Source: Actinomadura sp. NAK00032
GTDB taxonomy: Bacteria; Actinomycetota; Actinomycetes; Streptosporangiales; Streptosporangiaceae
Direction: 5' to 3'
Assembly: GCF_013364275.1 (NCBI RefSeq)
Contig: NZ_CP054932.1
Location: 7,130,001-7,194,000 of the forward strand
Length of the DNA stretch: 64,000 nt
In this document: piece after piece, positions 52,869 to 60,795 of the stretch
Layout: every line of letters begins with the position of its first letter
How positions within the stretch are numbered: the stretch's first letter is position 1
The notes under the pieces: model-generated
Told to the model about the DNA's origin: nothing
The model's database searches: none
Seen by the model: only the letters and a program-made list of their open reading frames with translations
Translations under genes and position numbers: made by a program

Positions 52869-53978
52869 ATGCTTCTCCGGCTCAGTGCCGCACTTCTGAC
52901 CGTGCTCAGCGGCATCGTGGTGCCGTCCCCCGTCGCCGCTGCGGCGCCGACCGGGCGCCTTCAGCAGGAACTGGACGGGATGGTGCGGGACGTCGGTGTT
53001 CCGGGCGCCCTGATGACCGTGGCCGGCCGCACGACCGTCACATTGCGCAGCGGGACCGGGGATGTGCGGACCGGCCGTCCCGTCCCGCCGAACGGACTGG
53101 TGCGCGTCGGCTCGACCACCAAGGCGTTCGTCGCGACGGTCGCTCTGCAGCTGGTCGGCGAGGGCCGGATACGGCTGGACGCGCCCGTGGAGCGGTACCT
53201 GCCGGGCGTCGTGCGCGGGCGAGGCGGCGACGGCCGCGCGATCACCGTCCGGCAGCTGCTCCAGCACACCAGCGGGCTACCGGATCCGGGGACGCTCCTT
53301 CCCCAGGGCAGGGAGTGGGCCGACCAGCGGTTCCGGCACCACGACCGGGACGAGCTGATCCGGTACGCGCTGACGCTGGAGCCCGCCTCCGGCCCCTGGT
53401 CGTACACCAACACCGGGTACCTGCTGCTCGGGAAGCTGATCGAGCAGGTCACCGGAGCGCCGAGTTGGCGGGACGAGGTCCGGCGCCGGATCGTCCGGCC
53501 GCTCGGGCTGCGGCACACCTACTCCCCCGGCCCCCGCGAGTACCGCATCCGGGGCGCCCACCCCCGCGGCTACATCGAGGCGCCCGGCTTCATCGACGTG
53601 ACCGAGCAGGACACCGGCCACATGGACGCGGCCGGTGACATGGTCTCCACCCCCGCGGAGATCGACCGGTTCTTCGGGGCGCTGCTGCGCGGCCGGCTGC
53701 TGCGTCCCGCCGAACTGGCCGAGATGCGCCGCATGGTGCCGGCCGAGGGCGCGGTGGACGAGTACGGGCTCGGACTGGAGACGAACCACCTGTCCTGCGG
53801 GGACCTGGTCGGCCACTCGGGACAGATGCACGGCTACTCGATGCTGGCCGGCGTGCTCGTCGACCGCGGCGGCCGTCCCGGCCCCGCCTTCGCCCTGTCC
53901 ATCACGACGGAGCCGGCGGACATGGACGACTTCCGGCGCGTCATGCGCGTCGCCGAGGCCGCTCTCTGCCCGTCTTAA
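52869..53978 (+). CDS. Secreted serine hydrolase (class C beta-lactamase/DD-peptidase family)
   Basis: The 369-residue protein has a signal peptide (LLRLSAALLTVLSGIVV...). Catalytic motifs of the serine beta-lactamase-like superfamily follow: SxxK in RVGSTTKAFVA, YxN in WSYTNTGYLLLG and HSGQMHGY in place of KTG. HTSGLPDP is typical. Such enzymes are DD-peptidases, esterases or D-aminopeptidases acting on the wall. ATG 52869. It is upstream of a methyltransferase gene by 21 bp. Confidence 0.9.
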   Translation: MLLRLSAALLTVLSGIVVPSPVAAAAPTGRLQQELDGMVRDVGVPGALMTVAGRTTVTLRSGTGDVRTGRPVPPNGLVRVGSTTKAFVATVALQLVGEGRIRLDAPVERYLPGVVRGRGGDGRAITVRQLLQHTSGLPDPGTLLPQGREWADQRFRHHDRDELIRYALTLEPASGPWSYTNTGYLLLGKLIEQVTGAPSWRDEVRRRIVRPLGLRHTYSPGPREYRIRGAHPRGYIEAPGFIDVTEQDTGHMDAAGDMVSTPAEIDRFFGALLRGRLLRPAELAEMRRMVPAEGAVDEYGLGLETNHLSCGDLVGHSGQMHGYSMLAGVLVDRGGRPGPAFALSITTEPADMDDFRRVMRVAEAALCPS

Positions 53979-53999
53979 CACGGGGGGATAGGCCACAAT

Positions 54000-54698
54000 A
54001 TGGCGGTGAGGCGTTTGCTCGATGATGGTGCGCTGGCGGATTCGTCGGTCGTGGCTAACTGCATGATGAATCGCGAGCGGTCCCTCAGCGGTTCCAACGG
54101 TTACGGCCGGGAACTCGGGATCGACGTGATGGCCGAGCTGGACGGCCGCGCCAAGGCGTCGACGCCCGTGCGGTGGCTCGACGTGTGCTGCGGGAGCGGG
54201 CGGGCGCCGGCCGAGGCGGCCGGGCTCTTGGCCGGACGCAGCCTGGCCGCCCAGGCCGAGATCACCGGGCTGGACCTCGTGGACCACTTCGTGCCGGGCC
54301 CCTTCCCTCCGTTTCTGCGGCTGGTCAGCGGCTCGGTGGTCGACTGGGTCCCCGACGCCCGCTTCGACCTGATCACGTGCGTGCACGGGCTGCACTACGT
54401 GGGCGACAAGCTCGGCGCCCTGAGCCGCATCGCGTCATGGCTCACCGCCGACGGGCTCTTCGTCGCCAACTTCGACGCCCGCTCGGTGCGTCCTGCGGAC
54501 GGCGCGTCCACCGGTCTCCGGCTCACCGCCCAGTTGCGCGCCCAGGGGTTCGCCTACGACTCGGCTCGCCGCCGCGTCTCCCGCCGCGGACACGGAGAGG
54601 TGCGGTTCCCGTACCGCTACCTCGGAGCCGACGACCACGCCGGCCCCAACTACACCGGCCAACCCGCCGTCGACTCGTTCTACGAACCACTCCCGTGA
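54000..54698 (+). CDS. Methyltransferase-like protein
   Basis: The 232-residue protein has a SAM motif I, RWLDVCCGSGRAPAEAAGL, then EITGLDLVDHFVP as the acidic strand. RFDLITCVHGLHYVGDKLGALSRIASWLTADG gives the post-motif region. There is a short N-terminal helix before the fold. A C-terminal end rich in Asp/Gly (YLGADDHAGPNYTG) is unusual. ATG 54000. It may share the transcript of the serine hydrolase. The substrate is unknown. Confidence 0.8.
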   Translation: MAVRRLLDDGALADSSVVANCMMNRERSLSGSNGYGRELGIDVMAELDGRAKASTPVRWLDVCCGSGRAPAEAAGLLAGRSLAAQAEITGLDLVDHFVPGPFPPFLRLVSGSVVDWVPDARFDLITCVHGLHYVGDKLGALSRIASWLTADGLFVANFDARSVRPADGASTGLRLTAQLRAQGFAYDSARRRVSRRGHGEVRFPYRYLGADDHAGPNYTGQPAVDSFYEPLP

Positions 54699-54764
54699 AC
54701 GACGGTCAGACGCGGCCCGGGCAGCTCACCGCACGGGACGGGCATTCGAGCGGCATACGCTTTG

Positions 54765-54845
54765 CCTAACTCACCAAAGAATTGAAACTGCAATAGTTGC
54801 CTGATTTTGGATGTTTTTGGGTTTTCGCGATTTAAAACTCGTACG
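54765..54845. promoter_or_regulatory. AT-rich promoter island before the metalloprotease
   Basis: About 80 bp of low GC (runs such as GATTTTGGATG, TTTTTGGGTTTTCGC and GATTTAAAAC) in otherwise 70% GC DNA, ending about 70 bp before the protease start. No consensus hexamers stand out. It could be an upstream element, a site for an AT-preferring nucleoid protein, or transferred DNA. Confidence 0.4.
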
Positions 54846-54911
54846 GGGACAGGTAGGTCTAGCGGCAAGGCAGGCCCCACGCGGGCCGGCAGAACGCGAA
54901 AGGACTTCGCC

Positions 54912-56000
54912 ATGACCGAGAACTTCCCGGCACCGAGACGCGATCTGTGCGGCGCCATGCATGTGCACCGCCGGCTGCTGAACGAGAGCATGACCTACCG
55001 CGCGCAGCGCGCACGGATCGAGAGCCGGGCACTCCAGTACGAGACCGGGCGGCGCAGTTCGGTGCGCCGCGGAGTGGTCACCCTGCCGGTCGTCGTCCAC
55101 GTCGTCTACAACACGCCGGAGCAGAACCTCGACGACGCGCAGATCCACACGCAGATCGACGTCCTCAACCGCGATTTCCGGGCCGGCAACCCCGACGTGT
55201 CACGGGTGCCGGAGGTGTGGCGGACGCTGATCGCCGACACCGAGGTGGAGTTCGCCCTGGCCACCGTGGACCCGCGGGGCGACCCCACCGACGGCATCGT
55301 CCGGGTGGGCACCGACCGGACCTCCTTCGACGTCGACGACGGGGTGAAGGCGGCCGCGACCGGCGGCTCCGACCCGTGGCCGACCGACCAGTACCTCAAC
55401 GTCTGGGTGTGCCGGCTGGGCGGCGGCCTGCTCGGCTACGCGCAGTTCCCCGGCGGCCCGCCGCCGACCGACGGCGTGGTCATCCTGCACACGGCCTTCG
55501 GGACGACCGGCACCGCCACCGCCCCGTACGACGGGGGCCGCACCGCCACCCACGAGATCGGCCACTGGCTCGATCTCTTCCACATCTGGGGCGACGACGA
55601 CGGCGCGTGCAGCAACGACGACCGGGTGGCCGACACGCCGAACCAGGCGGACTGCAACGTCGGCAAGCCGGCCTTCCCGCACGTCACGTGCGACAACGGG
55701 CCGAACGGCGACATGTTCATGAACTACATGGACTACGTCGACGACGACAGCATGTTCATGTTCACCCAGGGGCAGCGCGAGCGGATCAACGCCTGCCTGG
55801 AGGGCGCTCGGGCATCGTTCCTGGTCGCGCGGCAGGCGGCGCCCGCCGAACAGCCCGCGGCGGCCGTCGCGCCCGCCCAGGCGGAGCCCGGCGACGGCGA
55901 TGTGGAGCGGCTCCTGCACGACTCCGAGCGGCTGACCAAGGAGGTCCTCGCCGACATCCAGAACATGCTGGGGCTCGTCGGGCACGAGTCCGGCAAGTGA
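54912..56000 (+). CDS. M43-family (pappalysin/cytophagalysin-like) zinc metalloprotease
   Basis: The 362-residue protein has the zinc site HEIGHWLDLFH, with ligands His214, His218 and His224, and Glu215 as base. The Met-turn is FMNYMDY. The Cys pair around CSNDDRVADTPNQADC is typical of M43. An N-terminal beta domain (VTLPVVVHVVYNTPEQNLDD, IHTQIDVLNRDFRAGN) matches the family. Residues 300-362 form an Ala/Pro linker and a helical tail (VERLLHDSERLTKEVLADI). There is no N-terminal signal peptide, although most family members are secreted. ATG 54912. Confidence 0.9.
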   Translation: MTENFPAPRRDLCGAMHVHRRLLNESMTYRAQRARIESRALQYETGRRSSVRRGVVTLPVVVHVVYNTPEQNLDDAQIHTQIDVLNRDFRAGNPDVSRVPEVWRTLIADTEVEFALATVDPRGDPTDGIVRVGTDRTSFDVDDGVKAAATGGSDPWPTDQYLNVWVCRLGGGLLGYAQFPGGPPPTDGVVILHTAFGTTGTATAPYDGGRTATHEIGHWLDLFHIWGDDDGACSNDDRVADTPNQADCNVGKPAFPHVTCDNGPNGDMFMNYMDYVDDDSMFMFTQGQRERINACLEGARASFLVARQAAPAEQPAAAVAPAQAEPGDGDVERLLHDSERLTKEVLADIQNMLGLVGHESGK

Positions 56001-56022
56001 CCGGTCGGGGAGAGGGGGCTGC

Positions 56023-56343
56023 ATGAACGGTCCGCCGCCGGACGTGACCGGCGCCTGGATCCACGCCTTCGAGGAGGACACCGGGGAGGCGGCGGTGTAC
56101 CGGCCCGCAGACCATCCGTTCCGTCCCGCGCGGCGGCCGCGGCGCCGGATCGAGTTCCGCGAGGACGGCACGTTCATCGAGCACCGCGCCGGGCCCGACG
56201 ACCGTCCGCGCCCGGTGCGGGGCCGTTGGGCGCGGCGGGGAGCGAACCGCATCGCCGTCACCTTCCCGGACGGACGCGGCGGCGCGCCGTTCGGCATCAC
56301 CGTCCTCTCCCGGTCCGGCGACCGGCTCCTGATCGCGAAATGA
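56023..56343 (+). CDS. Hypothetical protein, 106 residues
   Basis: A soluble, beta-rich protein (VTGAWIHAFEEDTGEAAVYR, RIEFREDGTFIEHRAGPDD, RGRWARRGANRIAVTF, FGITVLSRSGDRLLIAK). The pattern is that of a small lipocalin-like or META-like sheet, which is only a fold guess. It follows the metalloprotease by 22 bp and so is probably co-expressed, possibly as an inhibitor or chaperone for it. Confidence 0.6.
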   Translation: MNGPPPDVTGAWIHAFEEDTGEAAVYRPADHPFRPARRPRRRIEFREDGTFIEHRAGPDDRPRPVRGRWARRGANRIAVTFPDGRGGAPFGITVLSRSGDRLLIAK

Positions 56344-56425
56344 GGAGGACCGCGAACACCACCCGGCCACCCCGACGCTGCTGAACGCCTCGCCCGGACG
56401 GGTCGTCCTGGACGGCTGGGCGACC

Positions 56426-57583
56426 TCACTGCTGCGGTGGGGACGGCCGGTCCGCCGGGCCTGCCGGGCCGCGCGGAGGCGCCGGCGTCAGCGCGGTGTG
56501 CGCCGGGTCCCGGACGCTGTCGAGGACGGCCTGCCCCTGCCGGTCGACGAACTTGGTGAACAGCTCCTGCGAGTACCCGAGGACGACGGCCCAGGCGATG
56601 ATCTGCGCCGAGGAGTCCAGCGCGCTGAGCCCCGGGATGAACGCGCCGCGCATCAGCAGCAGCCCGAGCACCGCGGTGATGGCCCCGGTCGGCAGCTTGA
56701 GCGTCGCCAGCGCGACCGGGATGCCGAACGCGGTGGACGTGCCGCGGATCTTCCGCAGCGCCGACGCCGCCGCGATCCCGGCCGCGACGAGGCCGACGAA
56801 CTCGACCACGATGTAGTCGCCCCAGCCGGCCGTCGCGCGGGTCCGCGCCGCCAGCTCCCCGGCGGGCACGGACGCCGCCGCGTTCGTCGGGCAGACGACG
56901 CCGAACTCGCCCTGCGCGCCGGGACTCGGCGACGGGGTGAAGCACAGCGGGACGGCCGTCGTCCAGAGCGCCGACAGCACCCCGATGAGGACGACGATCG
57001 CGCACAGGAACACGGTGATCCACTGGACGATCCGCACGAAGCTCTCGGCGCGCAGCTTCTCGCGCAGCGCGGCCTGCCGGGCCGCGTCCACGGCCGCGAC
57101 GAGGCTGATCAGCTGCTCGTCGGTGAGTGACGCGGACCGTCCGGCCTCCTGCGCGTCGCAGGTCTCCCGGGCGATTCGCTCCACGAACACCCGGTTCTCG
57201 TCGGTCGGCGGCAGATGCTGCTTGACCGTGGCGTACATGGCGGGCAGGTAGGACTGCAACTCCAACGGCGAGAGCGTCCGCATCCATAGGGACCGCCCCG
57301 AATTCAAATGGAGTTGGGCGGTCGTCACATGGGACCCGGACAAGCACCTGCTGTGCGCGACGGCGTCCACGGCGTTCTCCGCCCGCTCCAGGGCCTCCTG
57401 AGCACCGTGCAGCAGCTGGGCGTCCCGGGCGGACATCTCGCCGTGGTCCCGGCGGGCGGCCAGAAGCGCGCCCAGTTCGTGGACGCCCGCGCGCACCTCC
57501 TCGCAGAGCACCCAGGAGCCGCGCTCGTGGCGCCACTCCCGGAACCGCGAGGCGCCGGGCGCCCGGCCGGTCACTCGGCTCAT
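56426..57583 (-). CDS. Hypothetical multi-pass membrane protein
   Basis: The 385-residue protein has a cytosolic helical N-terminal half (ELGALLAARRDHGEMSARDA, AQLLHGAQEALERAENAVDA, YLPAMYATVKQHLPPTDE). Four membrane helices follow (IVQWITVFLCAIVVLIGVL; IVVEFVGLVAAGIAAASAL; GAITAVLGLLLMRGAFIPG; AQIIAWAVVLGYSQELF). A loop with CFTPSPSPGAQGEFGVVCPT between the first and second faces outside. A Pro-rich tail ends it. ATG 57583; GTG 57589 is possible. It lies 25 bp downstream of a peptidoglycan-binding gene. Confidence 0.75.
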   Translation of the reverse strand: MSRVTGRAPGASRFREWRHERGSWVLCEEVRAGVHELGALLAARRDHGEMSARDAQLLHGAQEALERAENAVDAVAHSRCLSGSHVTTAQLHLNSGRSLWMRTLSPLELQSYLPAMYATVKQHLPPTDENRVFVERIARETCDAQEAGRSASLTDEQLISLVAAVDAARQAALREKLRAESFVRIVQWITVFLCAIVVLIGVLSALWTTAVPLCFTPSPSPGAQGEFGVVCPTNAAASVPAGELAARTRATAGWGDYIVVEFVGLVAAGIAAASALRKIRGTSTAFGIPVALATLKLPTGAITAVLGLLLMRGAFIPGLSALDSSAQIIAWAVVLGYSQELFTKFVDRQGQAVLDSVRDPAHTALTPAPPRGPAGPADRPSPPQQ

Positions 57584-57608
57584 CCGCACCCCCGGATCCG
57601 GGCCGCCG

Positions 57609-58088
57609 TCAGACGGCGATCGCGACCCGCTCCCGCCAGGCGGCGTTCCAGGTCTCGTAGTCGACCTGCCCCGTCACGGGGAGGCCGAGGGCGGTCTGCA
57701 ACGCCCGGCACGCGGCGGCGGTCTCCTCGTCGAAGGAGCCGTCGACGTTCTTGATCCGCCACCCGCGGCTGTCCGCCTGCCGCTCCCAGGCGACGACGGC
57801 GTCCCCGTAGGAGCCGACCCGCAGGATGTCGGCCGGCGGGGGCGGCGGCTGCGTGCTCGGGGCCTCCCAGGCCGCCCGCCAGGTGATCGGCCCGACGATC
57901 CCGTCGGCGTTCAGCCGGTGCTCCTGCTGGAAGTTCCGGCAGATCCGCTGGCTGCCCTGGCCGTACTTCCCGTCCGGGACGATGTTCCAGCCGCGGTTCT
58001 TCATCTGCTGCTGCCACATCTGGACGGTCGCGCCGCTCGTGATCGGTGGATATTTCATCAGCGGAGGCTGGAACGGTGGGGCCGACAT
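57609..58088 (-). CDS. Protein with two peptidoglycan-binding (PG_binding_1) domains
   Basis: The 159-residue protein has two three-helix PGRP-type modules. The first (residues 18-72) is VQMWQQQMKNRGWNI...SQRICRNFQQEH...DGIVGPITWRAAW. The second (about 85-152) is VVAWERQADSRGWRI...AACRALQTALGLPVTGQVDYETW. A Pro linker sits between them. No signal peptide is visible, so export would need another route or the protein is cytosolic. ATG 58088. It leads a two-gene operon with the membrane protein downstream. The 225-bp upstream gap is AT-rich near 58240. Confidence 0.85.
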   Translation of the reverse strand: MSAPPFQPPLMKYPPITSGATVQMWQQQMKNRGWNIVPDGKYGQGSQRICRNFQQEHRLNADGIVGPITWRAAWEAPSTQPPPPPADILRVGSYGDAVVAWERQADSRGWRIKNVDGSFDEETAAACRALQTALGLPVTGQVDYETWNAAWRERVAIAV

Positions 58089-58313
58089 GGCATCTCCTCT
58101 CCTCGCGTCTTTCCTTCAGTGAAACAGCCCGAGCAGGGGCAGAACCACCAAGGGACCGTAGGTCGTCGGCAGAGTTCTGTTCGACCGGAAACCCGAATTC
58201 CGGGTCTTCGCGGCGTGGAAATCAGCCGGCCGCGGCGCCGATGACAAATCATTTATTGTTGCCGCGGCATCGATCGGACCGGCCACGGCCGGGACCGTTT
58301 CGCCCGGCGCGGA

Positions 58314-58880
58314 TCAGCGCAGGAGGCCGGTGAGGAAACCGGCCACGTCGCGGCGCAGTTCGTCCAGCGTCGGGGCGTTTCCGGCACCGGCGAGCGCGTA
58401 GAACATCACGCCCTCGGCGTAGGCCACGAGGCGGCGCCCGTCGGCCTGCGGGTCGGCGGAGCCCAGTGCCGCCATCAGCGCGACGGCCGGTTCCAGGAAC
58501 CGGCGGCCGCTCGCGTCGTACAGCGACCGCAGTTCCGGGCGGCGGGTGGCCTCCAGCGCCAGCTCGTAGCGGGCGAGGGTGCGCCGCCCGCCCTGGGTGA
58601 GCTGCCCGTGCAGCAGCCGCGCGAGCAGCTCGATCGCGGGCTCCGGCCGGTCCGGGAGGGACGCGAGCCCCAGCGCGGCGAACTGCTGCTCTTCGAGTTC
58701 GTTGAGGCGCGCCAGGGCCAGTTCCAGCAGGGCCGCGCGGGTGCGCGCGACGTTGGAGGCGGCGCCCGGGGGCAGTCCGGCGGCGGCGTCCACGGCCCGG
58801 TGGGTCAGCCCGCGCATCCCGCGCTCGGCCAGCAGCGCGATGGCGGTCTCTGCGACCAGCTCGGCGCGCGTCGATCCCAT
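58314..58880 (-). CDS. TetR-family regulator of the divergent monooxygenase
   Basis: The 188-residue protein has an HTH at residues 7-53 (VAETAIALLAERGMRGLTHRAV, GLPPGAASNVARTRAALL) and a C-terminal domain (RRTLARYELALEATRRPEL). The HTH strongly resembles that of the regulator at 38185 (LTHRAV...GLPPGAASN versus VTHRAV...GLPAGTASN). ATG 58880 faces the monooxygenase across 73 bp holding a tandem operator. Confidence 0.9.
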   Translation of the reverse strand: MGSTRAELVAETAIALLAERGMRGLTHRAVDAAAGLPPGAASNVARTRAALLELALARLNELEEQQFAALGLASLPDRPEPAIELLARLLHGQLTQGGRRTLARYELALEATRRPELRSLYDASGRRFLEPAVALMAALGSADPQADGRRLVAYAEGVMFYALAGAGNAPTLDELRRDVAGFLTGLLR

Positions 58881-58909
58881 GGTGGGACACCCTAACTTGC
58901 CGCCCGCTC

Positions 58910-58940
58910 ACTACATCCGTAGTCTCACTACAGACGTAGT
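58910..58940. promoter_or_regulatory. Tandem operator between TetR and monooxygenase genes
   Basis: Two perfect dyads, ACTACATCCGTAGT (58910-58923) and ACTACAGACGTAGT (58927-58940), each ACTAC-N4-GTAGT, lie in direct order. The second ends 13 bp before the monooxygenase GTG. A related site occurs at 38145-38158. Confidence 0.75.
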
Positions 58941-58953
58941 GTGGAGGTGTGCG

Positions 58954-60087
58954 GTGAAGGCGATCGTGATCGGTGGCGGCATCGGCGGGCTGACGGCCGC
59001 CGCGGCGCTCAAGGGCCGCGGTTGGACGGTCGGCGTCCTGGAGCGGGCCCCGGCGCTGGAGCCGGTCGGGTCCGGCCTGGCCATGACGCCCAACGCGCTG
59101 CGCGCCCTCGACACCCTCGGCATCGGGGACCGGGTCCGGGAGCTCGCGACGTTCGCCGGCGACGGCGGGATACGGCGGCCGGGCGGCGGCTGGCTGAGCC
59201 GCACCAGCGCCGAGGCCGCCGCCGAACGGTTCGGCGACCCGACCGTCGTCCTGCTGCGCGCCACCCTGGTCGACCTGCTGCGGGGGCTGCTCGACCCGGC
59301 GGAGATCCGCCTCGGCGTCACCGTCGAGTCGGCCGCCCCCGACGGAACGGTGGCCACCTCGGAGGGCGCGGAGAGCGCTGACCTGGTCGTCGCCGCCGAC
59401 GGCATCGGCTCCGGCGTGCGGTCCGCCCTGTTCCCCGCCCACCCCGGGCCGCGGTACACGGGCCTGACGGCCTGGCGGCTGCTCGCCCCCGACCCGCGGG
59501 GAAGCGGCGCCTTCTCCGAGACGTGGGGCCGCGGCCTGGTCTTCGGGGTCAACCCGATCGCCGGCGGCCGGGTCTACTGCTACGCCACGGCGCCCGCCGC
59601 CGCGGGGACGACGTCTCCGGACGAGAGGCGCGAACTGCTGCGCCTCTTCGGCGCATGGCACGACCCGATCCCCGAACTGCTGCGCTGGGCCGACCCCGCG
59701 CGCATCCTGCGCAACGACATCTTCTTCATGCCGCGCCCGCTCCCCGTCCTCCACCGCGACCGGATCGTCCTGCTGGGGGACGCCGCCCATCCGATGACGC
59801 CCAACCTCGGCCAGGGCGCCTGCCAGGCGATCGAGGACGGCGTCACGCTCGCGCACGAGGTCGCGGAAGGCGCCGGGCTCGCCGGGTACACCGCCGCCCG
59901 GCGGGACCGCACGGCGGCGATCATGGCGAGGTCCCAGCAGATCTCCCGCCTCACCCGGATGCGGAACCCGCTGGCGGTGGCCCTCCGCGACACGGGCATG
60001 TGGGCCGCCGGCCGCCTGGGGCGGAATCTCGTCCTCCGCCAGGCAGACCCCGTCGTCAACTGGACCCCGCCCGGCGGACGCCTGTAG
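58954..60087 (+). CDS. FAD-dependent monooxygenase
   Basis: The 377-residue protein has KAIVIGGGIGGLTAAAALKG, the DG region LVVAADGIGSGVRSAL and the FAD motif IVLLGDAAHPMTPNLGQGA. It is of the same class A group as the enzyme at 36976, sharing the PNLGQGA/PDLGQGA loop and FAD fold. GTG 58954 follows GGAGGT; a longer frame upstream crosses the operator. Probably induced when its ligand releases the divergent TetR protein. Confidence 0.9.
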   Translation: MKAIVIGGGIGGLTAAAALKGRGWTVGVLERAPALEPVGSGLAMTPNALRALDTLGIGDRVRELATFAGDGGIRRPGGGWLSRTSAEAAAERFGDPTVVLLRATLVDLLRGLLDPAEIRLGVTVESAAPDGTVATSEGAESADLVVAADGIGSGVRSALFPAHPGPRYTGLTAWRLLAPDPRGSGAFSETWGRGLVFGVNPIAGGRVYCYATAPAAAGTTSPDERRELLRLFGAWHDPIPELLRWADPARILRNDIFFMPRPLPVLHRDRIVLLGDAAHPMTPNLGQGACQAIEDGVTLAHEVAEGAGLAGYTAARRDRTAAIMARSQQISRLTRMRNPLAVALRDTGMWAAGRLGRNLVLRQADPVVNWTPPGGRL

Positions 60088-60125
60088 CGCTCACGCTGCT
60101 CTGAGCGGATCTGCCGTGGGCAGAT
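60088..60125. promoter_or_regulatory. Two dyads upstream of the clpP operon
   Basis: CGCTCA-N8-TGAGCG (60088-60107) and a perfect ATCTGCC-GTG-GGCAGAT (60109-60125) follow the monooxygenase stop and precede the clpP start by 41 bp. The first resembles an operator; the second can be a hairpin terminator or a regulator site. A PopR/ClgR-type protein encoded at 61399 is a candidate binder. Confidence 0.45.
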
Positions 60126-60165
60126 GTGGCTGTCGGCGGTGCCGGGGGCGGCGCAGAGTGAAGGC

Positions 60166-60795
60166 ATGAGCGAGGAACAGAGAATCCCGTTGTTCAACGA
60201 ACGAGTGCGGAGCGAGCTCTACCACCAGCGCGTCCTGGTGCTGGACGGCGCGCTCGACGACGACAACGGCACGCTGCTGGCGACCCAGATGATCACCCTG
60301 GCGCGGGAGGACGCGTCCGCCGACATCGCGCTGTGGATCCACTCCCCCGGCGGGTCGGTGCCGTCGATGCTGGCGATCCGCGACGTCATGCGGCTCGTCC
60401 CGTGCGACGTGTCCACGACGGTGCTCGGCATCGCCTACAGCGCCGGCCAGTTCCTGCTGTCGTCCGGCACCCGCGGCAAGCGCCGCGCCATGCCGCACGC
60501 GCGCGTGCTGATGCACCAGGGCTCCGCCGGGATCGCCGGCGCCGCCGTCGACATCGAACTGCAGGCGGGCGACCTGCGCCACACCCGCGACACGGTGCTC
60601 GGGCTCATCGCCGAGGACACCGGCCAGCCCCTCGACCGGGTCTTCGAGGACTCCCTCCACGACCGCTGGTACACGGCTCGGGAAGCGCTCGAGTACGGGT
60701 TCATCGACTCGATCGTCAGCACCTTCGACGAGATCGCGCCGCCCACTCCCCGTCCCGTCGGACTCCGCGTCCACTCCGAAGGAGCCGCCCGATGA
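60166..60795 (+). CDS. ClpP-like peptidase subunit, active (ClpP3-like)
   Basis: The 209-residue protein has the ClpP fold with the full triad: Ser92 in LGIAYSAGQFLL, His117 in VLMHQG and Asp162 in VFEDSL. The Gly-rich loop SPGGSVPSMLAI is present. The N-terminal region (EEQRIPLFNERVRSELYHQR) is longer than in ClpP1. It shares an operon with a second ClpP whose start overlaps its stop by 4 bp (ATGA), as in Streptomyces clpP3-clpP4. It should assemble with a Clp ATPase encoded elsewhere. ATG 60166. Confidence 0.88.
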   Translation: MSEEQRIPLFNERVRSELYHQRVLVLDGALDDDNGTLLATQMITLAREDASADIALWIHSPGGSVPSMLAIRDVMRLVPCDVSTTVLGIAYSAGQFLLSSGTRGKRRAMPHARVLMHQGSAGIAGAAVDIELQAGDLRHTRDTVLGLIAEDTGQPLDRVFEDSLHDRWYTAREALEYGFIDSIVSTFDEIAPPTPRPVGLRVHSEGAAR

